Source: CAWKOH01 sp963851245 (lineage in GTDB: Bacteria; Actinomycetota; Acidimicrobiia; Acidimicrobiales; Palsa-688). Taken from it: a stretch of 64,000 nucleotides of DNA. Positions 8,368 to 18,644 of the stretch are shown in pieces. Position 1 is the first letter of the stretch. Each line of letters opens with the position of its first letter. The DNA lies in contig CAWKOH010000016.1 in the NCBI GenBank assembly GCA_963851245.1, positions 124,001 to 188,000 of the forward strand. The letters are read 5' to 3'. The notes beneath the pieces are model-generated. The model searched no databases, was not told the origin of the DNA, and saw only the letters and a list, made by a program, of their open reading frames with translations. The position numbers and the translations under genes were made by a program.

Positions 8368-9174
8368 GTGGGTCTGAACGCTCTAAGAGACATATGGGCA
8401 AAGGGCCACGCGGCTGTGGGGATCTGGACCACGAGCGGGTCGCCGTTCATGACCGAGTTGATCGGGCTGGCCGGACCGGACTATGTGATTATCGACGCCC
8501 AGCACGGCTTCCTCGGATCCGACACGGCTCGCCTCTGTTTGCTGGCGCTGGCCCGGATGCCGGTCACCCCGCTCGTCCGCGTGCCCTCGCCTGATCAGGC
8601 GTTCATCGGACAAATGCTCGACGCCGGGGCGCACGGTGTCATCGTGCCGATGATCGAGACCGCCGAACACGCCCGCAAAGCGGTGGCGGCGTGCCGCATG
8701 GCACCCTACGGCGACCGGAGCTTCGGGCCAGTCCGAGCATCACAAACCTTCGGCCGTGATCCGGCCACACTCAGCCGCGAGGTCCTCTGCATCGTCATGA
8801 TTGAGACGGCAGACGGTGTCACCAACGTCGAGGAGATAGTGGCCGTCGATGGTGTCGACGGCGTGTGCATCGGCCCAGCGGACCTGGCCATCAGCTATGG
8901 TCTGCCGCCGGGACTGGAGCTGATCCCCGGTGTTCACGAGGAGGGGATCGAACGTGTACGGCAGGCCTGCCTGAAGCAAGGCGTGGCGGTCGGCTTGCCC
9001 GCCAGCAATGGGGAAAGCGCCCATGAACTCATCGCCCGGGGCTTCAACATGGTCGGGGTCGGCTCGGACGCTCAATGGGTGAGATCCGCGGCGCGCCTTC
9101 ACCTTGACCAGGCGTTGAAAGGCGTTGCCGGACCGTCGAAGAAGCTTTCAAGCCAAGAAGGAGGAACCCGCTGA
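8368..9174 (+). CDS. HpcH/HpaI-family aldolase
   Basis: This is a 268-residue class II pyruvate aldolase homologue. It has DYVIIDAQHGFLG (the catalytic-His region), the metal-binding IVMIETADGVTNVEEI with its Glu, and VCIGPADLAISYG with the second metal ligand. Such enzymes cleave 4-hydroxy-2-oxo acids to pyruvate or glyoxylate plus an aldehyde at the end of ring-cleavage pathways. A GTG start follows AAAGGCGG. The stop overlaps the cupin start (TGATG), so translation is coupled. Confidence 0.9.
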   Translation: MGLNALRDIWAKGHAAVGIWTTSGSPFMTELIGLAGPDYVIIDAQHGFLGSDTARLCLLALARMPVTPLVRVPSPDQAFIGQMLDAGAHGVIVPMIETAEHARKAVAACRMAPYGDRSFGPVRASQTFGRDPATLSREVLCIVMIETADGVTNVEEIVAVDGVDGVCIGPADLAISYGLPPGLELIPGVHEEGIERVRQACLKQGVAVGLPASNGESAHELIARGFNMVGVGSDAQWVRSAARLHLDQALKGVAGPSKKLSSQEGGTR

Positions 9175-10025
9175 TGCAGCTGATGGATACCGAGTCGATC
9201 CCGTGGAAACCCGTCGCCGTTAACGCCCGGGTAGGGGATGTCGAGAGCAAGTTCGTCCGGGAGGGCGAACTCCTGCCGGGTGTCGGGTTCACCGCCGACT
9301 GCTTCAACTACGTAGGTGGTGAAGAGGTATTCACCGCGCCGCGCCACCGGCACGATTTCGAACAGATACGGATCTCGATGAGTGGCCGCCAGGACTTTGG
9401 TCGAGGTCAGATCCTGGAGGAGAACTGGATCGCCTACTTCCCGGCGGGTGCCTTCTACGGCCCAGAGGAGATAGACGGCGCCTCGATATTCCAGATCCAG
9501 TGGAGCGACTACTGGGTTACCCGCAGCATGCATGAAAAGGCTTATGCCGAGCTCAAGGAGATGGGCGAATTCGTCGGCGGTAAGTATCGCAACGTCGACG
9601 CATCCGGTCAAAGGACCGAGCGGGACGCGCTGAACGCCATCTGGGAGCACGTCTACAAGCGGCCATCAGCGATCCCGACCCCCCGCTATCCCGACCCCAT
9701 CCTGATCAACCCCGACGCCTTCAACTACGTGAACGTGAGCCCGACCCATTCCGCCAAGGTCCTCGGCCGCTTCACCGAGCGGGATCTGATGATCACCAAG
9801 GTCCGCTGGGACCGGGAAGGTCGGTGGGAGTTCCCGGCCGACCGGACCTACTGCATGTTCACCTCTGCCGGGGAGATCCTGGCGGGCGAGGAGATCTACG
9901 GCGTGCACACTGTCGTGTGGTCCGACGTGGGGGAGCGAGAATCGATTGGTGCTCGCCAGGGGACCGAGGCCCTGATCGTGGGTTGGCCTACTATGCAGTT
10001 CGCTCCGCTCCGGTCACCGGACTGA
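9174..10025 (+). CDS. Cupin-like protein, function unassigned
   Basis: A 283-residue protein with a cupin core in its first half: FTAPRHRHDFEQIRISMSGRQDFG, with the His/Glu metal ligands of motif 1, then NWIAYFPAGAFYGPE as motif 2. The second half looks like a degenerate repeat of the fold (FTSAGEILAGEEIYGVHTVVW). It could be a dioxygenase, isomerase or sensor; nothing in the sequence decides. It is translationally coupled to the aldolase upstream and lies 4 bp before the next gene. Confidence 0.65.
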   Translation: MQLMDTESIPWKPVAVNARVGDVESKFVREGELLPGVGFTADCFNYVGGEEVFTAPRHRHDFEQIRISMSGRQDFGRGQILEENWIAYFPAGAFYGPEEIDGASIFQIQWSDYWVTRSMHEKAYAELKEMGEFVGGKYRNVDASGQRTERDALNAIWEHVYKRPSAIPTPRYPDPILINPDAFNYVNVSPTHSAKVLGRFTERDLMITKVRWDREGRWEFPADRTYCMFTSAGEILAGEEIYGVHTVVWSDVGERESIGARQGTEALIVGWPTMQFAPLRSPD

Positions 10026-10028
10026 GCG

Positions 10029-10961
10029 GTGGCCATCAAGTTAGGGGCGACCTATCCGACGATGGACCTAGGGACCGATCCGATGGTTCTGCGGGACTGG
10101 GCTCAGGGGCTCGAAAGCATCGGATTCGACCAGCTCTACATCCCGGAGCACGTGGTGGGGATCGACGTCTCCAAGCGTCCTGAATGGCGTACGCTCGATC
10201 CCAACACCCTTCAAATCGGTCCGCCCCTCTACGACCACACCACGCCGTTTCTCGAACCATGCGTGGCCATGGGCTACCTGGCCGGGGTAACCAGGTCCAT
10301 CACGCTCACCAGCGGGATCCTGGTTCTACCCCAGAGGGAGACCGCACTGGTGGCCAAGCAGCTGGCTATAGCCGATATGTTGAGCGGGGGCAGAGTCTGC
10401 TTGGGTATCGGCGCAGGCTGGAACGACGCCGAGTTCGCCGCTCTAGGCAGCGACTACTCAACCCGTGGCCGACGTATGGACGAGCAGATCAAAGTGCTGA
10501 GGAGCCTCTGGACCGAACAGTCCGTGACCTTTCTCGGCCAGTACCATTCGCTGGACGCGGTCGGGATCTGCCCCCTACCGATCCAGCGCCCCATACCGAT
10601 CATCATCGGGGGAGACTCTGGCGCGGCGCGAAAGCGGGCGGTGACGAGCGGTGACGGCTGGTTCGTCACGAGCTCCCTCGACTCCATTCGGGACAGCATA
10701 AAACTGTTCTGGGAGGAAGCCGCCGAGCTCGGACGATCAGAGACCATCACCTTGACCGGAACGGTCTACCTTGGCCCCCGCCAACCCGAAGAACTGGCCG
10801 ATGACGTGGCCCGCTGGCAAGACGCCGGCATTACCGCCCTCAACCTTCGAACCGCGTCATACCCGGTCCAGTGGAAGGACGGGAAAGCGGTCAGAAAATC
10901 GGATGTCAACGAGCACATCGAGGCTTTGCGGCGCATCAAGCAAGCCTGTGGCTTGGCCTGA
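10029..10961 (+). CDS. LLM-class F420-dependent oxidoreductase
   Basis: A 310-residue luciferase-like monooxygenase-fold enzyme of the probable-F420 subgroup. It opens IKLGATYPTMDLG and has the LTSGILVLPQRETALVAKQLAIADMLSGGRVCLGIGAGWN signature and PIIIGGDSG. F420-dependent members usually transfer hydride to or from an alcohol, ketone or enone rather than activating oxygen. The GTG start is 4 bp after the cupin stop. The neighbouring CoA and SDR enzymes fit a redox step in the same pathway. Confidence 0.88.
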   Translation: MAIKLGATYPTMDLGTDPMVLRDWAQGLESIGFDQLYIPEHVVGIDVSKRPEWRTLDPNTLQIGPPLYDHTTPFLEPCVAMGYLAGVTRSITLTSGILVLPQRETALVAKQLAIADMLSGGRVCLGIGAGWNDAEFAALGSDYSTRGRRMDEQIKVLRSLWTEQSVTFLGQYHSLDAVGICPLPIQRPIPIIIGGDSGAARKRAVTSGDGWFVTSSLDSIRDSIKLFWEEAAELGRSETITLTGTVYLGPRQPEELADDVARWQDAGITALNLRTASYPVQWKDGKAVRKSDVNEHIEALRRIKQACGLA

Positions 10962-10964
10962 ATT

Positions 10965-10982
10965 GTCAACGGTACTGTTGAC
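10965..10982 (+). promoter_or_regulatory. Regulon operator site 3 with promoter
   Basis: GTCAACGGTACTGTTGAC begins 3 bp after the preceding stop codon. The -35 TTGACT (10978-10983) and -10 TACTCT (11001-11006) are 17 bp apart. It serves the amidohydrolase at 11057 and probably the acyl-CoA dehydrogenase and hydratase behind it. Confidence 0.87.
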
Positions 10983-11056
10983 TCGTGGGCGGTTTGGGCG
11001 TACTCTGAAAGTAGGTAGTGGAAGTGGTTCGCCGGAACCGGGAGGGAGGAGTTGGT

Positions 11057-12333
11057 ATGACGAGCGTGGTTAGTGTCGCTGGGGGGCTCTCGTCTGACAC
11101 GTTGGCGCTTCTGGACGAGACGTTGGACATCGACGCGCACGAGATGACGCCCTCCCATCTTTGGGGGGAAGTGTTTGGGGAGGCAGCGGGTCGCATAGCT
11201 GAGTTGGCGGTACCCGTCCTGAAGAAGACCGGGGCGAACGATTTCTACAACCCGGACGTGTCGGCCGACAGCACTGAGGTCAACGAAGAGACCGCCTGGA
11301 ATGTTCGCGGAACCAGGGCTCCCGGGGCCTTCGACATGGGCCGACGGATCAGTGTGATGGACGTAATGGGGGTCAAGAGGCAGTTCGTCTTTCCCAGCTT
11401 CGCCTTGTTCGCCAATCATCTGTGGACAGGTAATGAAGCGGTGCTACGTGACCGCTACGGTTTGACCTTGCCGGAGGACGAGATTCGGGCCCTGGGTCGG
11501 GCCGGGGTTGAGGAGTACAACGCCTGGGTAGTGCGTGAATCCAGGCTCGACCCTGATCGGGTGCGCCCAGTGGCTTACCTGGATCCGGGCCGAGCGTGGA
11601 GGAGCTCTTCGATCGGACCAGGTCTCTCCTGGACCAGGGGGTCCTGGCGGTCGACTTGCCCGCGGGCACCCCGCCAGGCGGTAAGTCCCCGGCTCACCCC
11701 GACTTGGATCCCTACTGGGCGATGCTGGCCGAGCGCAACATCGCCGTCTTGATGCACGTCGGAGGCGAGTGGGATCTCTTGAAGTCGGCCGAATGGGGTC
11801 GGGGCGCTCCGGCGTTCAAGCACGGGAAGGTCGAGAGTCACGAGCTGGGGTCCGATCCCTATGCCTTCGCAACCATGTCATTCGGTATCAGCAACTACCT
11901 GACCGTCATGACGTTGGGTGGGGTGTTCGAGCGGCACCCGCGCCTTCGGTTTGGCGCGATCGAGTTGGGCGCAGGCTGGTTGGGGCCCCTGGCCGACAAT
12001 CTGGACATGTGGGCCCGGGACGTCTACAAGGTTCGCCTGGCTCCGTTCATTTCTAAACTTCCGTCGGAATACATTGCCGACCAGGTTCGGGTGACCCCGT
12101 TCAACAACATCGAGCCGATGGATGAATATTTGCGGCGGTACCCTCGGTTGGCATCTAGCTATTGCTTCTCGACGGACTATCCTCATATCGAGGGCGGTAC
12201 GGACATGAAGCGCAAGTTCGTCGAGATGTTGAGCCCGTTCGGCGACGAGACCGTGCAGAAGTTCTTTGTGAAGAACTCGGCCCTGCTATTGCCTTCGGTA
12301 TCGGAGATCAAGGCCGGGCCTTCCCGGTCCTGA
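11057..12333 (+). CDS. Amidohydrolase_2-family hydrolase/decarboxylase (frameshift near 11590)
   Basis: A metal-dependent TIM-barrel protein of about 425 residues, broken by one frame change between 11575 and 11600. The N-terminal metal motif is LDIDAHEM, the barrel His is in AVLMHVGGEWD, and the C-terminal catalytic Asp is in CFSTDYPHIEGGTD. The family includes gamma-resorcylate and ACMS-type decarboxylases and ring-opening hydrolases. The ATG at 11057 has a strong ribosome site (GGAGGGAGGAG). It is one of four paralogues in this window, all behind regulon operators or in operons with them. Both halves are well conserved, so a sequencing indel is more likely than real loss. Confidence 0.82.
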
Positions 12334-12412
12334 CCGCGGGCCGGTCAAATCCACCGATCCCTGACGCCCTTGACGGCTGCCGGAGCCCAGTACGTGCTGA
12401 GAGGACGAGTAC

Positions 12413-13570
12413 TTGATCGCGCTCACTGATGATCAGCTGGCCTTGAAGGACCTCGCGGCGCGCCTAGCCGCCGATCTTTACGCCCCGAACGCTCGGGCAT
12501 GGGACAACGCGGCCAGCCCGCTCCCGGATGAGGAGCGCCGCCGGCTGGGCGAGCTCGGGCTTCTGGGACTGACCCTGCCCGTCGAATACGGCGGTGGTGG
12601 ACGCCCCTTGATCGACGCCCTGATCGTCATCGAGGAGTTGGCCAAGGCCTCACCGCTGGCCGCGTGGCCGGTCTTCGAGGCCTGCACGGGACCGGCCCGA
12701 GTGGTCGAACTCCTCGGAAGTAACGAGTTGCGTAAACGAGTGCTTCCCGCGGTCGCCGCCGGCGAGACCACGATAGCCATCTCGATCTCCGAACCCGACG
12801 CAGGCTCGGCTGCTACGGACGCTTCCACCACAGCAAGCATTGATGGTGACGAAGTGGTGATCAACGGCGCCAAACGCTGGTGCTCGGGCGCTGGTCATGC
12901 CGAGATGTATCTGGTGTACGCACGCTTCGGATCCATTCCCGGCTCCCGAGGGATCGGAGCAGTCCTGGTCCCGCGAGAGGCCGTAGGCCTGACGTTCGGC
13001 CCCCAGGAACGCCTCATGGGCTTCCGGGGTGTCGGCTCAGCTGACATGTTCTTCGATAGCGTCCGGGTGCCGACCACCAACGTCGTTGTTGGTGAAGGCC
13101 GGTTCAAGGATCTCTTCAGTGCCTTCTCCATAGAGCGACTGGGTAACGCCACGATGTCTCTGGCCATCGCGCAGAGCTCGCTGGAGCGCAGCGCGGCCTA
13201 TGTCAAGTCGAGGAAGCAGTTTGGTAAGCCCATAGCCGAATTCCAACTGGTGCAGGCGGGAATCGCTGACATGGTCATGCAAGTCGAGGCCGCGCGGCTC
13301 CTCATCGTCAGGGCCGCGATCAACGCCGGCGATGGGGTCCCGCTGCCGTTCGAGGCGTCAGTCGCGAAGTGCTTCGCCAACGAGACCGCCAAGCGGGTCT
13401 CCGATCTCGCCATCCAACTTCACGGCGGATACGGCTACTCCGTCGAGTACGAGGTGGAGCGACTCCACCGGGACGCCCACGGCTGGGCCATCGCCGGGGG
13501 CACCGTGTCCATGCAACGTATCCGGATCGCGTCCGAGTACCTCGGCATACGCCCTAACCAACGTGCCTGA
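12413..13570 (+). CDS. Acyl-CoA dehydrogenase-family protein
   Basis: A 385-residue FAD enzyme that would introduce an alpha,beta double bond into an acyl-CoA. It has LTLPVEYGGGG, ISISEPDAGSAATDAS, RKQFGKPIAEFQ and LHGGYGYSVEYEVERLHRDA. At the position where medium-chain enzymes carry the catalytic base (YEGT), this protein has AGGT, so Glu is replaced by Gly. Subunits of heteromeric acyl-CoA dehydrogenases of the steroid-degrading type, and some with a relocated base, look like this. Start TTG at 12413. The stop overlaps the possible start of the hydratase gene. Confidence 0.88.
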   Translation: MIALTDDQLALKDLAARLAADLYAPNARAWDNAASPLPDEERRRLGELGLLGLTLPVEYGGGGRPLIDALIVIEELAKASPLAAWPVFEACTGPARVVELLGSNELRKRVLPAVAAGETTIAISISEPDAGSAATDASTTASIDGDEVVINGAKRWCSGAGHAEMYLVYARFGSIPGSRGIGAVLVPREAVGLTFGPQERLMGFRGVGSADMFFDSVRVPTTNVVVGEGRFKDLFSAFSIERLGNATMSLAIAQSSLERSAAYVKSRKQFGKPIAEFQLVQAGIADMVMQVEAARLLIVRAAINAGDGVPLPFEASVAKCFANETAKRVSDLAIQLHGGYGYSVEYEVERLHRDAHGWAIAGGTVSMQRIRIASEYLGIRPNQRA

Positions 13571-13574
13571 TGAG

Positions 13575-14213
13575 ATGAGGGGCACTGACCCCCATCCGAC
13601 CGAGAACATATGCGTCGACTTCGGGGCGGAATACATACACGTTGGCCTGAACAGACCGCCCGTCAATGCGTTCACCACGGAGATGTTCGAAGGGGTGGTG
13701 GCGCTGTTCACGAAGATCGCTGAGGACCCGAGACCCGTGTTTCTCAGCGGGGGGTCCGGGGTCTTCTCGGCAGGCTTTGACATGAAGACGCCGATCTCTG
13801 ATCGTGCTGTGGCCGACATCGCGGCCCGGGCTTGCATCGCGTCTGTCCGGGAGCACCCCGGACCGACGGTCGCCGCCGTCGAGAGCGCCGCGGTTGGCAT
13901 GGGACTGTTGCTGGCGATGTCGGTGGATCTGCTCGTGGTAGCCAGAGACACTCGCTTGAAGATGCCGGAGATCACGTTGGGAATCGACGCGGACGTTGAT
14001 CCACTTCGCCGTTTTATTCCCGAGCCGTGGGTCCGGCGGATGTGCCTACTGGGCGAGACCTTCAGCGCCGAAGACCTATGCCTGCAGGCCTCTGGAGTCA
14101 CCATCTGCGAGCCGGGCGGCGCCTACGAGCGTGGTGTCGAACTGGTGCGGGCGCTAGGGGGTCTCAACCCGAGGTCTTTGCGCGACATGAAGCGCCGGCT
14201 GGCCAACGTGTAA
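13575..14213 (+). CDS. Enoyl-CoA hydratase/isomerase-family protein
   Basis: A short crotonase-fold protein (212 residues), with FLSGGSGVFSAGFDMKTPI as the oxyanion loop and PTVAAVESAAVGMGLLLAMSVDLLVVA as the second. The active-site loop EITLGIDADVDPLRRFIPE lacks the usual paired Glu of true hydratases, so isomerase or lyase activity is possible. The start is the ATG at 13575; a GTG at 13563 would overlap the acyl-CoA dehydrogenase stop and give coupling. Operator site 4 follows about 30 bp after the stop. Confidence 0.83.
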   Translation: MRGTDPHPTENICVDFGAEYIHVGLNRPPVNAFTTEMFEGVVALFTKIAEDPRPVFLSGGSGVFSAGFDMKTPISDRAVADIAARACIASVREHPGPTVAAVESAAVGMGLLLAMSVDLLVVARDTRLKMPEITLGIDADVDPLRRFIPEPWVRRMCLLGETFSAEDLCLQASGVTICEPGGAYERGVELVRALGGLNPRSLRDMKRRLANV

Positions 14214-14244
14214 AGGAAGACCGATCGGCCGCCGCCTAGGCGTT

Positions 14245-14262
14245 ATCAACGTAGATGTTGAC
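14245..14262 (+). promoter_or_regulatory. Regulon operator site 4 with promoter
   Basis: ATCAACGTAGATGTTGAC. The -35 TTGACA (14258-14263) and -10 TACTGT (14281-14286) are 17 bp apart. It lies upstream of the broken monooxygenase gene. Confidence 0.85.
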
Positions 14263-14414
14263 AAAATAGCCCTGATGCCGTACTGTAGGTGTGTCGGAGC
14301 TTGCCGCCGGGCGTGCGAGCGTCAGCCACATTTCGCGAGAGGTTTCGGTAAGGGGAATGCGATCAGATCTGTCCAAGTTCGACTTCGCCGTGGTTAATCA
14401 CCCCTGACCGAACT

Positions 14415-16440
14415 ATGTCTCATGCCGATACGCAGCTGACGATGGCACCCGACAACGGACCGGATGCCCCTACCGTCGGTGAGCTCGAACAGATAACGAG
14501 ATCGGCAAACATACCGATAGTTCTCATGGTCGTGTACCAGTTCACGGCAGATCCGCGCTGGCTCGGCACGGTATCGCCCCACCAGAAGCAAGGGACTCAG
14601 CGACCACGACGATGGTGGATTGCCGGAGCACATTCAGGCCGAGATCCGGCCTGGCGGCGGCCACTGCTCTGCACGCCATGCTCAAAGGGGAGAAGCCGGC
14701 GATCGAATTCCCGAACCCGAGGCCAGATGCGGAAGATGCTGGCCGTCTGTGTCGGAGAGAAAGTCGAAGACACTTATGGCGAGATGTTCTCGCAGGAATT
14801 CCGCCGCCGCCTGGGCGGGACGGTCAGACGAGAAGCTGTCGAACGGGTTGACCGGTCCCGGCGGGTTCAGTGTCCTCGATAATCGGAGCCGGCGTGTCTC
14901 GGGATCATCGCCGCCCAGAGTCTCGGCAAGATCGGGGTTCCCTATCTACTCGGTGGACAAGCACAAGGGCCGGGCGGCAACTGGCGTGACAACACCTATC
15001 CTGGTGCGGGCGTCGACACTCCCAGCCACCTGTACACCTTCTCGTTCGCCCCCTACGACTGGGCGTACCACTTCGAGATGCGGGCGGAACTCGAGGACTA
15101 CCTGAGCCACACTTCGACCAGGTAGGCGTCCGTCCGTCGACCCGATTCGGAACCAAGGTCGTTGAGAGCGGAATATGACGAGGGCGCCGGATTTTGGAAC
15201 GTTGACATTGCAGGGCCCGAACGAGCGGGTGGATGAAGCTCCACTTCAACGCGATCGTGAGCGCGGTCGGGTGTCCTGAACCGGCCGAAGGTGCCCGAAG
15301 TCGCCGGGATCAGCAGCTTCCCAGGGCCATCGTTCCATTCATCGGATTGGCCGTCGGAATCTGGACCTGACCGGCAAGCGCGTGGCGGTGATCGGCAGTG
15401 GAGCCAGCGCCATGCAGATCGTGCCGGCCATCGCCGAGCAGGTCAGCCAGCTATTGGTGTTCCAGCGGACGCCGCCCTGGGTGGCGCCCTTCGAGAAGTT
15501 TCACAAGGAGATCGTCGGGGATGCCCGATACCTGTCTGCGGACCTTCCCGATCTACCGCGCCTGGTACTGGCTGAAGCTTTACTGGCAGCTCGGCGACAA
15601 GGTCCTACGATGCCCTGCAGAAGGACCCGACGTGGCCGCACCCGGAGCGGGCGGTCAATGCCCAGAAACGATGGACATCGCAAGTTCTTCACCCGATACA
15701 TCAAGGAGGAGCTCGGTCGGCAGAACGGATCTGTTCCACAAATGCCTGCCCGATTATCCGCCCTACGGCAAGAGGATCCTGCTCGACAACGGTTGGTACC
15801 GGGCTCATATGCCGGCGAAACGTGACGCTGGTCGATGAGGCCGTCGAGTTGGCGACCCCCAGCGGGGTGGTGACCCGAGTCCGAGCGCCGCGTACGACGC
15901 CGACGTATTGGTGTGGGCGACAGGGTTCCAAGCCTCCCGGTTCGTCTCGACACTCGAGATAATCGGTGAAGACGGAGTGACCCTCCGGGAGACTTGGGAC
16001 GACGACGATCCCCACGCCTACCTGGGGGTCAGCGTCCCGGGCTACCCGAACCTGTTCCTCCTCGGCGGCCCGAACTCCTTTCCCAGGCAGCGGAAGCTTC
16101 ATGTACTTCATGGAGGTGCAGATGCGCTACATCGGCCGCCTCCTCGGCGACATGCTCGAGTCGCACGTCGAGGTGATAGACGTGCAGACCGAGGTGTTCG
16201 ACAAGTACAACCAGCTGGTCGACGAGACCAGCCAAAAGACGATCTGGACTCACCCCGGCACCAACACCTTCTTCCGGAACGACCGAGGACGGCTGGTGTT
16301 CGTTTCGCCGTTCCGTAACGTCGAGTACTGGACCCGCGCCGAACACTCAGGTATCGGCGACTACCGGGTGGTCAAGCCGAACGACCTGGGCCGAGTCCAA
16401 AGTGCGCGAATCGGCATGAACGGGGCCACTGATCACGCTC
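14415..16440 (+). pseudogene. Baeyer-Villiger monooxygenase (4-hydroxyacetophenone monooxygenase type), multiply frameshifted
   Basis: Pieces of one flavin monooxygenase can be read in order across all three frames. First is the HAPMO-type N-terminal extension (LEQITRSANIPIVLMVVYQFT), then the FAD GxGxxG region near 14880-14930. YPGAGVDTPSHLYTFSF is near 15000-15060, and the NADPH fold RVAVIGSGASAMQIVPAIAEQV is at 15380-15450. After these come WATGFQASRF at 15912, FLLGGPNSF at 16053 and the C-terminal NVEYWTRAEHSGIGDY at 16318. At least six frame changes and a stop separate them. Intact homologues have about 640 residues and convert ketones to esters. Flavin and NADP motifs are still legible, so inactivation is recent or partly due to sequence errors. 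The promoter and operator are intact. Confidence 0.8.
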
Positions 16441-16470
16441 GTGCACATCAGCCGAAAGGGTACAGGGAAC

Positions 16471-17283
16471 ATGCGGCTGGACCCCAGGCTGGGAAGACGG
16501 AGATGGATCAGGTCGGGAAATTCCCGGGATCAGGAGGAAAGACAGGGTCTGGTGGTAGGGGGGGGATCGGGATTGGGCGCGCGACGGCGCGGGCGCTTGC
16601 CGATCAAGGGGTCCGTCTGGCCGTGGTCGACCGAGAGGAGGACCGCCTGTACGCGGCGATGAGCGACGAACTAGACGCATACGGAATCTGCGCCGACGTT
16701 CTGGAAGAGGGCCGGGCCCGCCGGGCCGTCGACGAGGCTTACCGTGAGCTCTGCGCCCTGGACATACTGGTCAACACGGTGGGTAGGGGCATGGCGATAG
16801 CGGGGGCGGAGATAAGGGCCGGATGCCCAACGTCAGTTCTCGAGATGAACTATCTCCATCACGTCGAGTTCTGCTCCGCATTCGCCCAGAAGGCGATTCA
16901 AGCCGGCACCCTGGTGTCATCACCATGGTGTCGTCATTGGCCGGGGTGACGCCTTTCCCTGGCCAGGCCGCTTACGGTGCCGCCAAGTCGGCCCTGAATG
17001 GTTACGCGGCGAGCCTGGCGGTGGAACTGGCCCCGCACCAGATCCGGGTCAACACTGTCGCCCCGGGCATCGTGAGCACCGACCGCAACAGCTGGGAAGG
17101 TGAAGAAGGACGGCGCTTCCTGAAGGCGATTCCCCTCGGCCGCTTCGCCGACCAGTCGGAGATCGCGTCGGTGATCCTCTTTCTGTCCTCCGCCATGGCC
17201 TCATATGTGACCGGTCAGTCCATCGTCCTGGACGGAGCCGCCTCCCACTACCTCAAGCTCTGGGACGGTAGCGACGGCGCCGC
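16471..17283 (+). pseudogene. SDR with two frameshifts and no stop of its own
   Basis: The cofactor motif is split by a frame change near 16570, just after an eight-G run (16558-16565): GLVVGGGSG continues in another frame as IGRATARALADQG. A second break is near 16815. The C-terminal half is intact, with ITMVSSLAGVTPFPGQAAYGAAK (Ser and YxxxK) and VTGQSIVLDGAA. The frame then runs without a stop through operator site 5 into the following amidohydrolase, so the SDR stop codon has been lost or a base is missing. An NAD(P)-dependent dehydrogenase of unknown substrate. Confidence 0.75.
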
Positions 17284-17316
17284 GGTTCATTCCGTAACCC
17301 GGGACAGGTTCAGTAT

Positions 17317-17334
17317 GTCAACGAAGGTGTTGAC
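17317..17334 (+). promoter_or_regulatory. Regulon operator site 5 with promoter
   Basis: GTCAACGAAGGTGTTGAC. The -35 TTGACT (17330-17335) and -10 TATCGT (17354-17359) are 18 bp apart. The predicted transcript start is at about 17366, adjacent to the ATG at 17367. Confidence 0.85.
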
Positions 17335-17366
17335 TAAAGGGAGATGGACGAGGTATCGTAGGATAA

Positions 17367-18598
17367 TGGGTAGCAGTCAGACTTACCCTTTGGCCGAAGC
17401 GCTCGGGCCGGATGGCAGGGCGCCGGAGCAGAGGGAACTGGGGGTTCCAACCGATATGGATACCAAGCTGAACGCAGCGGAGCCGACGTGGATGTTGTCC
17501 AGCGACAGCCATGTCGTGGAGCCGCCCGATCTGTTCACGTCTCGCTTTCCTACTGCTCTGCGCCCCTTCGCGCCTCAGACTGTGACGGTGGACGGTAAGG
17601 AGTGGTGGTTGGTCCAGGGCCAGCTTGGTATCCCGATCATCAACGCAGGGCGGGCCGGGGATCGCTACGAGCCGGAGCAGACCCGTCGTCAGAGGATGAC
17701 CTATGAAGACGACGTTCCGTTGTACGCCATCGAACCCGACGAGTGGTTGAAGACTCAGGAGGCGGATGGGGTCTGGGGAGGCGTCCTTCAGTGCTCGGCC
17801 ACGATGCTGTTCTACGGTCTGGTTGAGCGACCGGACGTCATGGACGAGATCTGTCGCATCTTCAACGACTTTTCCCTGGATTTCGGCGCCGGCTATCCCG
17901 GGCGCATCAAGGTTTGCACGATGCTGAACATCGACGATCCGGACGTGGCTATTGCCGAGGCCGAGCGTTGCGCTTCCAAAGGCGCCGCGGCACTCATGCT
18001 TCCCCTAGATACCGGCCTGGGTTATGAGGGAACCGACTACGATGGGCTGTGGTCGGCCCTATCGGATATCGGCCTCCCCCTTCATTTCCACATTGCCACC
18101 GCCAGGTATCCGACGGTGTGGCGTCCCCATGTCCTGAAGCGATCGGGCATGGTGAACTGGGCCGACCTTCAGATCCGCAACACCTTCACCGATCTGATCT
18201 TGTCCGGGGTGTTCGAGCGGTTCCCCCGACTCCAGTTCGTCAGCGTCGAGAACGAGGGCGGCTGGGTTCCACACTGGTTGGCTCGCATGGACTGGCACTA
18301 CTTCAATAACTTCCGCTGGGTGGGCCTCAACAGGCTGGCCGATGGTAAGAAGCCCAGCGACTATTTCCGGTCCAACATACGGGTGTCCTTTAGCGAGGAC
18401 CCCTCGTTCGTCAAGAATCGGGCCGATGTAGGAGTTGATCGCATGATGTGGGGCAGCGACTTCCCCCACGCTGAGGGCACCTTTCCCAGATCAGGAGACT
18501 ACGTCCACGACCAGTTCGCCGGCGTTCCTTTCGATGAACTCCGGCAGATGGTCGCCACCAATACCGCTCAGGTGTACGGGTTCAAACTGCCCGAGTGA
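17367..18598 (+). CDS. Amidohydrolase_2-family hydrolase/decarboxylase
   Basis: A complete paralogue of about 410 residues. The N-terminal metal motif is MLSSDSHVVEPPDLF, the barrel His is in LPLHFHIATARYPT, and the catalytic Asp is in MMWGSDFPHAEGTFP. The gene ends in FVSVENEGGWVPHWLARMDW and the usual C-terminal cap. The frame is open upstream into the SDR, but the promoter of site 5 points to the ATG at 17367 as a leaderless start. An ATG at 17458 is an alternative. Likely a zinc- or manganese-dependent decarboxylase or ring-opening hydrolase. Confidence 0.88.
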
Positions 18599-18644
18599 TA
18601 TTCCTGGAAGCAGCGGGTTAGACTTCAAGGAGCACAGCAGAATC

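Noticed and set aside
15201..15206. GTTGAC inside the broken monooxygenase
   Set aside because: No left arm at the required distance; coding sequence.
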